From the NCBI GenBank assembly GCA_015063525.1, contig SVTZ01000004.1, positions 1 to 36,723 of the forward strand: DNA of 36,723 nt. Direction: 5' to 3'. Below are positions 1-7,647 of the stretch, piece by piece. Source of the DNA: Oscillospiraceae bacterium (lineage in GTDB: Bacteria; Bacillota; Clostridia; Oscillospirales; CAG-272). The notes under the pieces are model-generated. The model saw only the letters and a list, made by a program, of their open reading frames with translations. It had not been told where the DNA came from and ran no database searches. A program made the translations under genes and the position numbers. How positions within the stretch are numbered: position 1 is the first letter of the stretch; each line of letters starts with the position of its first letter.

Positions 1-1
1 T

Positions 2-2878
2 CAGTCGTATTTTATCCTTACCGCATCGCTTCTTGTTCTTCTTATAGCGTCCTACGCGATAATGAGCGCGGTCATCAGCTCCGGCGTTGCTAACTCGGGC
101 GGACAAAATACGACTGATATTCCTGAGATCAAGGACGGCGAGGCTATTTACAACGGCAGGGCGGTGGTATACCCTTACGTCTCTAAGGCGAACATCGTCT
201 CGGTTGCTGTTTCGAGTCATCTTGACGCCTTCGTTATGAGCCGTCCCGAGACCGAGATCAAAAATGTCTACGAGAACTATTTTATGTTCTATTACGGCGA
301 TGAAAACGGTGAGCTCGTGGCTTATTATCCCGAAATAATGTATGAAGAAAGCGGAACTAATTACACCGATTTCTACGCTACAGAAGGTGCGGACGGTCTT
401 AACGTCTATAAGATAGATTATCTTTGCGCCACCATTGGGGCGCTATACTTTGACCAGCGCATAGAGCCTGAGGCCGACAGAGAGGCGCAGCTTAATCGCT
501 ACGGCCTGGACGAGGAGCATAGAGAGACAATTTATTTCAGCTATCTTGACCAAAACGGCAAGCTTTCCGAGCATAAAATATACATTGGCGACAGTCTTAT
601 AACAGGCATTGGCTACTATTTTATGATAGAGGGAAGGGATCATATCTATACCTCCTCTGCAAGCGAGAGGCTTGAATATATGCTTTCGGAATTCGAGAGC
701 TTTCTTCATTCCCGTTTGATACCCGAAGGCCTTGCTGCCGACGGTATCTATGAGCCTTATCTTACCACCGATTATAAGCAGTGGAAAAATAAGTATTACG
801 GCATCAATTCCGGCGGACTTGGTATGTATCCCACTTTGGGCTCCGAGGTTATCGTCTATGCCGATATAGAGGAGTCGGCCTTTTACCCCGATGGCGATGG
901 AGAAGGCGACGGCTTTGACAGATTGGGCTATTATACGATGTCACTTGATCTTAAGAAGCTTTCCAGTAGGCCTGAGCTTGATAGGCTTATTGCATCCCTC
1001 ACCACGAACGCCGTTGGAGACTACGAGGGTAGGGAGATAGCCGCTACGGTTATTTCCAATGTGAACGAGGCAAAGATAGGTTCGGTCTACGCCTATCGGA
1101 TTCATTCTCTTGATGCTGTTCTTACCGACAGCGGCGAGCGTGAGGACGCAGGATATCCCGCACTTGGCGCTGATCTTGTAAAGGTAAGCTATAGCTGCAC
1201 CGTAGATGGTAACAGCATCAGTACCGAGACTTGTCACGCGGTTATAGACCTGTCAAAAGACAGTATTATACCTGAAAATGTAAAGAATACTTTGCTTTAC
1301 TCCTCTGTTGGTGATAAATTTGAAGGTGAAAACGCGCTTTCCTTCAGCACAACTTATACCGAGGAAAACTCCGAGATAAGAGAGCTTTCACTGATAATTA
1401 CCGATATTATCCTTATTTCCAAGCTCGGCTCGGAGGGCGGTGTATCATATCCCAAGATCATAACCGAGGATTGCATAGTCACCTATAACTACAAGTATCT
1501 GGTTGATGGAAAAGAAATAGGCGAGGAGGACACCGCAACGGTGGATCTCTCGGCCATCACCGAGGGCGATGATCTGCAGATAAAAAATGCGCTTATCGGT
1601 CTTCCAGTATCTGAGGGAATAGATAAATGCGTTCTTACAGAGCAGATATATTGCCAGCCTTTCATGAACTTCTTTACTTATCGCATCAAATCTATCAGAG
1701 GCTTCGTTGAGAAGGAGGCCGTCGTCTCCTTCGAGTTTGTTAACGCATCGAAGCGCGACCCCTTCTACGGTGAGTCTATTTATAAAAATACTCTTGAAAA
1801 CGAGAACAGATATTACGCTCTTGACGCCCTTGCATGCCAAATGGTAACCTTCCTTCTCGGCGGAATAGGAGCCTCGTCAAGCAGCCAAGTTTCCGCGGGA
1901 ATTTCGGGCAGTGAGACCGTTGCTGTAGGCCTTACTCCGCAGAATATGGACAAGTACAGCCTTTACGAGGGCCATACCGTGTATTTTGAGCTTCCCAGAG
2001 GTATAAGCTCGATAGGCGGCGCGGCAAGCGACGAGGTGGATGATTATACCTACCTTGATACTCTCGGCTGCTACCTTTATATCAGTCCTCTTCAGTCGGA
2101 CGGCACGAGATATATCGGCTCAAGCCTTTATGGTATTATCGTTAAGATCGAGGGTACGCAGTTCAATTATCTTGAGAAATCCTTTGAGGAATACTGGTCG
2201 AGAGACAATCTCGTAATGGTGGACTACACGGTTATAGATAAGGTTACATTAGAGTTAAATATGACCGACGTTTTCGGTAAGTATGAGTTTGATTTTGACC
2301 ATAAGCTTATTTATATCTCGGGAAATCAGCATTACGACCAGATGCCAGAGGAGGGCGGCACCGAGTATAATTTCCTTACCGTAAATGCTAGACCCTTGAG
2401 CGACAGATGTTACGATACTCTGTTTTCTCAGATTCTCGCCTCCGAGGGTCGTGAAAAGATGGATATTGCTAACGTATATAATAGAGTAGCAGGTAAGCCC
2501 ATTGCCTCCGGCCACGATACTCTCGGCGCGGCGTGCTTCAAGAAGATACTTTCGCTGATGTACGGCACTAATTACGAGGGTGTTATTCCTGAGGCTGAGA
2601 GAGAGGCCGCGGTGGCAAGCTCGCCTAAAATAATGAGCATATCCTTCCGCCTTGACAGCTCGGATTACGATTATGTATACGACTTCTATCGAGTAAGCGA
2701 CAGGCGTGTCATGGTGCAGATCTACCGTGCAGACAGTAATGGAAATGCTATTGATAAATCAGCTGACGACCTTTCCGGCTTCTTTATCTCGAGTTATGCG
2801 GCGAAAAAGATCGTAAACGCATTTGACAGCCTTCTTAACGGTCAAACGGTAATCACTGACGGCGGTTATTGGAACTGA
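2..2878 (+). CDS. Large membrane-anchored extracytoplasmic protein, 5' end outside window
   Basis: The ORF track starts this at the ATG at 62, but the frame is open to the left edge, so the gene begins upstream and 62 is probably an internal Met. The extra codons encode a hydrophobic run (YFILTASLLVLLIASYAI) that reads as an N-terminal membrane anchor. The remaining roughly 930 residues are soluble and rich in Tyr, Asp and Glu, as in an exported protein. Two middle segments have the same layout, a beta-rich VSYSCTVDG or YNYKYLVDG start followed by a VIDLS or TVDLS stretch. Similar layouts occur in the next lipoprotein and in the protein at 5850, suggesting distant FKBP-like modules, but this is weak. 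I do not recognise a named family and assign no function. It is followed by a new promoter. Confidence 0.75.
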   Translation, partial: QSYFILTASLLVLLIASYAIMSAVISSGVANSGGQNTTDIPEIKDGEAIYNGRAVVYPYVSKANIVSVAVSSHLDAFVMSRPETEIKNVYENYFMFYYGDENGELVAYYPEIMYEESGTNYTDFYATEGADGLNVYKIDYLCATIGALYFDQRIEPEADREAQLNRYGLDEEHRETIYFSYLDQNGKLSEHKIYIGDSLITGIGYYFMIEGRDHIYTSSASERLEYMLSEFESFLHSRLIPEGLAADGIYEPYLTTDYKQWKNKYYGINSGGLGMYPTLGSEVIVYADIEESAFYPDGDGEGDGFDRLGYYTMSLDLKKLSSRPELDRLIASLTTNAVGDYEGREIAATVISNVNEAKIGSVYAYRIHSLDAVLTDSGEREDAGYPALGADLVKVSYSCTVDGNSISTETCHAVIDLSKDSIIPENVKNTLLYSSVGDKFEGENALSFSTTYTEENSEIRELSLIITDIILISKLGSEGGVSYPKIITEDCIVTYNYKYLVDGKEIGEEDTATVDLSAITEGDDLQIKNALIGLPVSEGIDKCVLTEQIYCQPFMNFFTYRIKSIRGFVEKEAVVSFEFVNASKRDPFYGESIYKNTLENENRYYALDALACQMVTFLLGGIGASSSSQVSAGISGSETVAVGLTPQNMDKYSLYEGHTVYFELPRGISSIGGAASDEVDDYTYLDTLGCYLYISPLQSDGTRYIGSSLYGIIVKIEGTQFNYLEKSFEEYWSRDNLVMVDYTVIDKVTLELNMTDVFGKYEFDFDHKLIYISGNQHYDQMPEEGGTEYNFLTVNARPLSDRCYDTLFSQILASEGREKMDIANVYNRVAGKPIASGHDTLGAACFKKILSLMYGTNYEGVIPEAEREAAVASSPKIMSISFRLDSSDYDYVYDFYRVSDRRVMVQIYRADSNGNAIDKSADDLSGFFISSYAAKKIVNAFDSLLNGQTVITDGGYWN

Positions 2879-2893
2879 AAATCGTGCAAAATC

Positions 2894-2912
2894 AAGGAGT
2901 CTTCTCTTTTTT
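2894..2912 (+). terminator. Weak possible terminator
   Basis: A 6-bp stem with one G-U pair (AAGGAG / CTCTTT, loop TCTT) runs into T residues just after the stop of the first gene. It is short and could be chance. No stronger hairpin is visible before the next promoter. Confidence 0.3.
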
Positions 2913-2944
2913 GGTAAAAATATTAAAAAAATTATAAAAAACAT

Positions 2945-2973
2945 TTGATTTTTTTAATATTGTATGATATAAT
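2945..2973 (+). promoter_or_regulatory. Sigma-A-type promoter for lipoprotein gene
   Basis: TTGATT (2945-2950), 17-base spacer, TATAAT (2968-2973). It predicts a leader of about 100 bases before the lipoprotein start. That leader holds a small CGCGC/GCGCG hairpin (3028-3043) but no riboswitch I recognise. Confidence 0.75.
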
Positions 2974-3080
2974 AGTTTAGTCGACCCCTCGATATTCGTC
3001 GGATCGCATAATTACGATCAATTTAATCGCGCTCTGTTGCGCGGAATTTGAAATAATTTTTATATATAAGGATGAAAGAC

Positions 3081-5282
3081 ATGAAAAAGAGAATTGTTGC
3101 ATTAATTCTTACTGTTGTGATGTCTCTTCTTGCACTGACAAGCTGCGGCAGCTTTGATTTTGCGGAAGAGGATCTCAGCAAATACGCATCTTTCAATTAC
3201 GCAGAATTTGTTAAAGCTCTCGGCGAAATTGAAATCGAAGATGGCGACTTTACCACCGACGAGGAAACCAGAGCAAAGAAGGTTGCTGCCAAGATCTATA
3301 ACGCAGTTGCTGATAAGATCGTTGCTGCTGCTTTTGAGTCCGACTACGTTAAGTCCGGCGAGCTCGGTGCAGGCGACGTGCTTTACTTCACCTACTATGC
3401 AGTAGACGAGAAGACCGGCAACGTATATTTTACCTCTGAAATGAAGGAGTCTGCTATCACCGCTTCATCCACCAAGGCTAATCACGTTATTAAGCTTGGT
3501 GATGTTGATGCGGACAACAAGTTTATGACTCTTATCAAGGAGAACCTCGCTAAGGTTGATATTACAGAGTACGTATATTCTATGCTTACCTCGTCCGATC
3601 TTACCGGTGACGATCTTAAGGTTAAGGAAGGCGACGTTATCGTTGTTTCCTACACTCGTTCCTACACCAAGACCGACGCTGAGGGCGTTACCACCGAGGT
3701 AAAGGAGAGCGCGGCGTACGAGACTATTGATCTCTCCGGAGATCACATTCTTGCAAGCTATATTCTTGCAGAGGATTCTGTGGCTAAGGTTGGTTCTACC
3801 CTTGCTGTATTTGATAAGAAGGATGAGGATGGTAAGGTTACCACCAAGACTACCTTCGACGTTGACGTTAAGGATGAGAACGGCGAGACCATCACATACA
3901 AGTATTCCAACGTAAAGATCGAGTGGAAGGTTGAGAATGCAGGCCAGCCTATCGCTTCCTTTAAGCACACCCCCTATGACAAGGATCAGAACGTAACTCC
4001 CGATAATATCCGTGCTACCTCCGCTGCTAAGGTTAATCTTAAGGACGTAGAGCTTACTTACTACGTATATCCCGTATACGTTATTTCTGCTCCTATCGCA
4101 GAGGAGATTACCGCAGAGGATATTCTTAACTACGTTTACGGCTCTAAGCTTACAGCGTCATCCTTCGAGGTTCTTGAGGACGAGGCTTACGTAAACGGCT
4201 CTGAGAAGCTTGCAGATCTTCTTGAGGACGTTGCTAATATCTTCGACACCAAGTCTGAGGATAACGAGGTTTATAAGGAAGGCACTGAGCTTAAGACTCT
4301 CCTTGACGCTTACAACAAGGCTGTTAAGGACGGCGGCTCCAAGCCCAGCACCGAGCAGCAGGATGCTATCGATAGCACTAAGGAAGCTCTCACTAAGGCA
4401 CAGAATGCAGCTCTTGCTGCAGTTGTAACCAAGATCACAGCTGCTACCAACGGTACCAAGACTGTTGGCGAGGTTGTTCTTGAGGAGTATGAGGAGAATA
4501 CCTACCACTCTCTCAAGGAGGCGTATGACTCTGACATTATTGAGAAGGTACACACTAAGGTTTGGGAGCTTATCGATAAGTCTGTAACCATCAAGGGTTA
4601 TCCCGAGAAGCTTGTTGAGGAATACTCCGACCACCTTTACGAGTCCTACGAGTATGAGTTCTATAAGGGCAATTACAGCTCCTCTGTTACCAACTATGAT
4701 AAGTACGGCACATTTGATGCTTATCTCCTTGCTACTCTTAAGATAACCTCTATGGACGGCCTTGACGCTGCTCTTGAGAAGGAAGCAAAGAGCTATCTTG
4801 ATCCCATCATCAAGATCTACGTTGTAGCTAAGGCTTGCAAGGCTGACGCTGTTAAGGTTCTTCCCGGTTACGTTGAAGCCGACATTGAAGGCGGCGCTTA
4901 CTATATCGACGAGGAAAGCTACAGAGAGGTTTACGGCGATAAGGCTGACGAGAAGATCGCAGAGGCTAAGAAGAACGCTGAGGAAAACATTGCTACCGCA
5001 CGCGATGAAGCGGATATGTTCCTTGTAGACGATGAGTATATGAAGGGCTACAAGAAGGAGATCGGCAGCGCATACTACAGAAGCCTTATTGAGGAACACG
5101 GCGAGATCAATCTTCGCGCAGCATTCCAGTTCAACAGACTCTTCTACTATCTCACCAGCACCAACATCGAGCTTAACGAGGAAGACGGTCACACCGAGAT
5201 CAAGTACGTTGACGGTTATCTTGATTTCAGAACTGTAACCTATAAGATCGTTGAAGCCGATGCTGAGACCGATGCTGAGTAA
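3081..5282 (+). CDS. Trigger-factor-related lipoprotein
   Basis: I start at the ATG at 3081, not 3072: AAGGA ends at 3072, so it gives 8 bases of spacing to 3081 but overlaps the first ATG. The 733-aa product begins with a lipoprotein signal (KKR, hydrophobic core, LTSC) with the lipidated Cys at residue 22. The mature N-terminus has DLSKY followed by a GAGDVLYFTYY strand. This parallels DLSKY and GAGDIVSIWYRGY in the protein at 5850, whose FKBP/trigger-factor identity is clearer. The FKBP loop IPGFE is missing here, so isomerase activity is doubtful. The C-terminal 250 residues are helical and charged, similar to a trigger-factor C-domain. Codon choice is strongly restricted (AAG, CTT, GTT, GCT), unlike flanking genes, suggesting high expression. 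Role inferred: surface chaperone-like protein; substrate unknown. Confidence 0.7.
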   Translation: MKKRIVALILTVVMSLLALTSCGSFDFAEEDLSKYASFNYAEFVKALGEIEIEDGDFTTDEETRAKKVAAKIYNAVADKIVAAAFESDYVKSGELGAGDVLYFTYYAVDEKTGNVYFTSEMKESAITASSTKANHVIKLGDVDADNKFMTLIKENLAKVDITEYVYSMLTSSDLTGDDLKVKEGDVIVVSYTRSYTKTDAEGVTTEVKESAAYETIDLSGDHILASYILAEDSVAKVGSTLAVFDKKDEDGKVTTKTTFDVDVKDENGETITYKYSNVKIEWKVENAGQPIASFKHTPYDKDQNVTPDNIRATSAAKVNLKDVELTYYVYPVYVISAPIAEEITAEDILNYVYGSKLTASSFEVLEDEAYVNGSEKLADLLEDVANIFDTKSEDNEVYKEGTELKTLLDAYNKAVKDGGSKPSTEQQDAIDSTKEALTKAQNAALAAVVTKITAATNGTKTVGEVVLEEYEENTYHSLKEAYDSDIIEKVHTKVWELIDKSVTIKGYPEKLVEEYSDHLYESYEYEFYKGNYSSSVTNYDKYGTFDAYLLATLKITSMDGLDAALEKEAKSYLDPIIKIYVVAKACKADAVKVLPGYVEADIEGGAYYIDEESYREVYGDKADEKIAEAKKNAEENIATARDEADMFLVDDEYMKGYKKEIGSAYYRSLIEEHGEINLRAAFQFNRLFYYLTSTNIELNEEDGHTEIKYVDGYLDFRTVTYKIVEADAETDAE

Positions 5283-5288
5283 TAAAAA

Positions 5289-5319
5289 TTGACAAAACCA
5301 TTCTGCCGTCCTGCAGAAT
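5289..5319 (+). promoter_or_regulatory. Possible weak promoter before rnhA
   Basis: A perfect TTGACA (5289-5294) lies after the lipoprotein stop, but the best -10 is CAGAAT (5314-5319) with a 19-base spacer. Transcripts from here would cross the hairpin at 5337-5365 before reaching rnhA. Low confidence. Confidence 0.25.
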
Positions 5320-5336
5320 AAATACTAACTTAAATG

Positions 5337-5370
5337 AAAACGGACGAAAATGCTTCGTCCGTTTTCTTTA
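5337..5370 (+). terminator. Intrinsic terminator after lipoprotein gene
   Basis: Perfect 12-bp stem (AAAACGGACGAA / TTCGTCCGTTTT) with a 5-base loop, ending in a T-rich run. It lies only 14 bases before the rnhA start, so rnhA may depend on read-through. Confidence 0.85.
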
Positions 5371-5383
5371 AATAGGAAGAAAT

Positions 5384-5818
5384 ATGAAAGAAGTCAGCAT
5401 TTATACCGACGGAGCCTGCAGAGGCAATCCGGGCCGAGGCGGTTGGGGCGCTATTCTCGTTTACGGAAGGTATGAAAAGGAGCTTTCAGGAGGCGAGAGA
5501 GAAACCACCAACAACCGTATGGAGCTTACCGCGGCCATCGAGGGGCTTTCCGCCCTTAAAGAGCCTTGTAAGGTAACTCTCTATTCTGATTCAAAATATC
5601 TCGTGGACGCATTCCTTCAGGATTGGGTCGAATCATGGCGCGCTAATGGATGGCGCAGAGGCCGTGAGGAACTGAAAAATCCCGATCTTTGGGAGAGGCT
5701 TTACAGCCTTACACGCACCCATGATGTAACCTTCGTATGGGTGAAGGGACATGCAGGACACGATTATAACGAGAGATGTGACGGGCTGGCAACCGCATTT
5801 GCTGACTCGTTCGCATAA
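5384..5818 (+). CDS. rnhA: Ribonuclease HI
   Basis: Hydrolyses the RNA strand of RNA-DNA hybrids in the cytoplasm, removing primers and R-loops. The 144-aa length is normal for bacterial RNase HI. The catalytic set is present: Asp9 in [11 protein letters not shown], Glu47 in NNRMELTA, Asp69 in YSDSKY, His123 in WVKGHAGH, and Asp133. The basic handle [15 protein letters not shown] is kept, as in the Escherichia coli type. An AGGA ribosome site precedes the ATG. The gene sits 14 bases after a strong terminator and 31 bases before the next ORF, so it is probably cotranscribed with the trigger-factor-like gene. The neighbours give no functional link. Confidence 0.95.
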   Translation: MKEVSIYTDGACRGNPGRGGWGAILVYGRYEKELSGGERETTNNRMELTAAIEGLSALKEPCKVTLYSDSKYLVDAFLQDWVESWRANGWRRGREELKNPDLWERLYSLTRTHDVTFVWVKGHAGHDYNERCDGLATAFADSFA

Positions 5819-5849
5819 TATAATTATTTATGGAAGGGTTTTTGCCATT

Positions 5850-7550
5850 ATGAGTGAAAACAAGAAGAAAACAGTCACAGTAAAAGGAAAGGTAGAAAAA
5901 GAGGAAATTAAGAAACCTATCTCCGAAAAATCGCTTGCCATCATCATCACGGCCGCTATTCTTGCGGTAATATTTATTGCTGCCGCAGTGGTGTTTATTG
6001 TTCAAGCCGTGCAGAAGGATAAGGGATTTAACTACCTTACCTCAGATCTGTCAAAATACATTGAGTTTACTAAAGATTATAAGAATTATGAGCTTAACGT
6101 TGACATTGCAAAGCCTCACGATATCGACGTCGATATTGCTATTCTCAACCTGCTTTGTCAGGATAAGAGCGAGGAGGCTCTGCACAACGGTGCTCTTGTA
6201 ACCTCGCCGATTGAGATCGGCGCGGGTGATATCGTTTCCATTTGGTATCGAGGCTACCTTCTCGGCGAGAACGGTGAGGAGATCGTCGTTGCCAATATGT
6301 CTAACTTTGGTGATAAAGAGCCTCACGACCTTGAGATTGGCTCCGGCGGATTTATTCCCGGCTTCGAGCTTGGCCTTGTTGGTAAGAACACCGGTGATTA
6401 TTCCAAGTTTGTTAAAATCACCGAGGGTAAGATTAACCAGAATCAGGTGGCTTACGTAAGCTTTTCCAGAGTTATCGGAGAGGATACGAAAAATAAGACC
6501 ACACATTCTAACGTGAGAATAGATCTTTCCGACCCCGATATCGACTCTGAGTTTGGCGCGGGCTTCAAGGCGCGCATTATGCTAGGAAATATTGGTGATA
6601 AGTTTGATTTCGCCGTAGAGCGCGACGGTAAAAACTATAATTACTATGACTGTACGGTTAATTTCGTTACCGAATGTGAGACCGATCCTATCGTGGTAGA
6701 AACTTATTTCCCCTACGATTATTCAGCTGCAAATCTTCGTAACGAGACCGCTATGTTTGAGGTTTACGTTGCCGGGGTTGTAGATTACGAGGCTCCCGAG
6801 TTCACCGATGAGTTCCTTGAATCAAAGTTTGAAAGCGAGGACTTCGGTATCGAGCGCAGTGATCTTGAAAAATATGAGGGCAATACCCTTACAGAAAAGT
6901 ACCGCGCTTACGCTGAGGAGACTATGAACGAGCTTTACGAGGAGGATTATAAGGAGCTGGTCGAGGCGGCTATCTGGGAATACTACGCTGAGATATCTAA
7001 GGCTATTAAATATCCCGGCGCAAAGGTTGATGATATCTATGATGAGTACATTGAGGACGTCGACAATCAGTTTGCATCCTCCGGCGGTCAGGTATACAAC
7101 AGCTATACCGGCAGCTACAACACTTACTCTACTCTTGACACCTACGCTCCTGCTTACCTTGGTCTTTCCTCTACCACGAACTGGAGAGATTACCTTTACG
7201 GTCTTGCACAGAGTCTTGTTAAGGAGAGAATGGTGATGTATTATATTCTCCGTTCAGAGAATCTGATGCCCACCACCGACGAATTTAACAAGATGTACAA
7301 TGAGACACGTCAGGAGTATCTTGACGAGTATATAGAGCAGTACCTTGACTACGAAGGAAAGACGAGAGATGACTACAGCGATGAGGAATACGCCGATTTC
7401 GTTGAGGCTCGTAAGGCAGAGATCTTCAGCTACTACGATGCTGAACACTTTGAAGAGACCGCTTATTATAATATAGTAGTAGAACATATTATCAATTGGC
7501 CCGATGTGGTAACGCTTGACGAAAGACGCGCTTATCCCGTAAGTAAATAA
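5850..7550 (+). CDS. Membrane-anchored trigger-factor-like protein with FKBP isomerase domain
   Basis: The track ORF starts at 5751 inside rnhA. The real start is the ATG at 5850, preceded by GGAAGGG, giving 566 aa. Residues 1-28 are a charged cytosolic tail, 29-52 a membrane helix, and the rest should be outside. Residues about 124-185 are the first half of a trigger-factor FKBP domain (GAGDIVSIWYRGY, then GGFIPGFELGLVGKNTGD). Its second half (ETYFPYDY, then FEVYVAGVVDYEAPEFTDEF) resumes near residue 283, after an insert of about 95 residues that is beta-rich and may be a degenerate FKBP copy. Residues from about 320 match a helical trigger-factor C-domain in style. The ribosome-binding N-domain of cytosolic trigger factor is absent. 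Inferred role: prolyl isomerase and chaperone at the outer face of the membrane. Confidence 0.78.
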   Translation: MSENKKKTVTVKGKVEKEEIKKPISEKSLAIIITAAILAVIFIAAAVVFIVQAVQKDKGFNYLTSDLSKYIEFTKDYKNYELNVDIAKPHDIDVDIAILNLLCQDKSEEALHNGALVTSPIEIGAGDIVSIWYRGYLLGENGEEIVVANMSNFGDKEPHDLEIGSGGFIPGFELGLVGKNTGDYSKFVKITEGKINQNQVAYVSFSRVIGEDTKNKTTHSNVRIDLSDPDIDSEFGAGFKARIMLGNIGDKFDFAVERDGKNYNYYDCTVNFVTECETDPIVVETYFPYDYSAANLRNETAMFEVYVAGVVDYEAPEFTDEFLESKFESEDFGIERSDLEKYEGNTLTEKYRAYAEETMNELYEEDYKELVEAAIWEYYAEISKAIKYPGAKVDDIYDEYIEDVDNQFASSGGQVYNSYTGSYNTYSTLDTYAPAYLGLSSTTNWRDYLYGLAQSLVKERMVMYYILRSENLMPTTDEFNKMYNETRQEYLDEYIEQYLDYEGKTRDDYSDEEYADFVEARKAEIFSYYDAEHFEETAYYNIVVEHIINWPDVVTLDERRAYPVSK

Positions 7551-7559
7551 AATAAAAAA

Positions 7560-7613
7560 GAGTCAGAGGCGTTGTGTCCTTAAGAATACAACGCTAATCT
7601 GACTCATTTTTTT
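7560..7613. terminator. Bidirectional intrinsic terminator
   Basis: Stem GAGTCAGA / TCTGACTC (7560-7567 with 7598-7605) with an inner CGTTGT / ACAACG arm, T run on the plus side and A run on the other. It serves the converging genes at 5850 and 7648. Confidence 0.88.
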
Positions 7614-7647
7614 ATGTGTGAGGTTTCCTTTAAAAAATATTTCAAAA

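Noticed and set aside
2974-3080. Possible riboswitch in the 100-base lipoprotein leader
   Set aside because: Only one small hairpin is seen and no known aptamer core is recognisable.
4158-5192. 344-aa minus-strand ORF opposite the lipoprotein
   Set aside because: Shadow of a codon-biased gene; its Leu/Val-rich translation has no domain, ribosome site or promoter.
5751-5849. Upstream extension of the trigger-factor-like ORF
   Set aside because: It lies inside rnhA and has no ribosome site; the ATG at 5850 has GGAAGGG.
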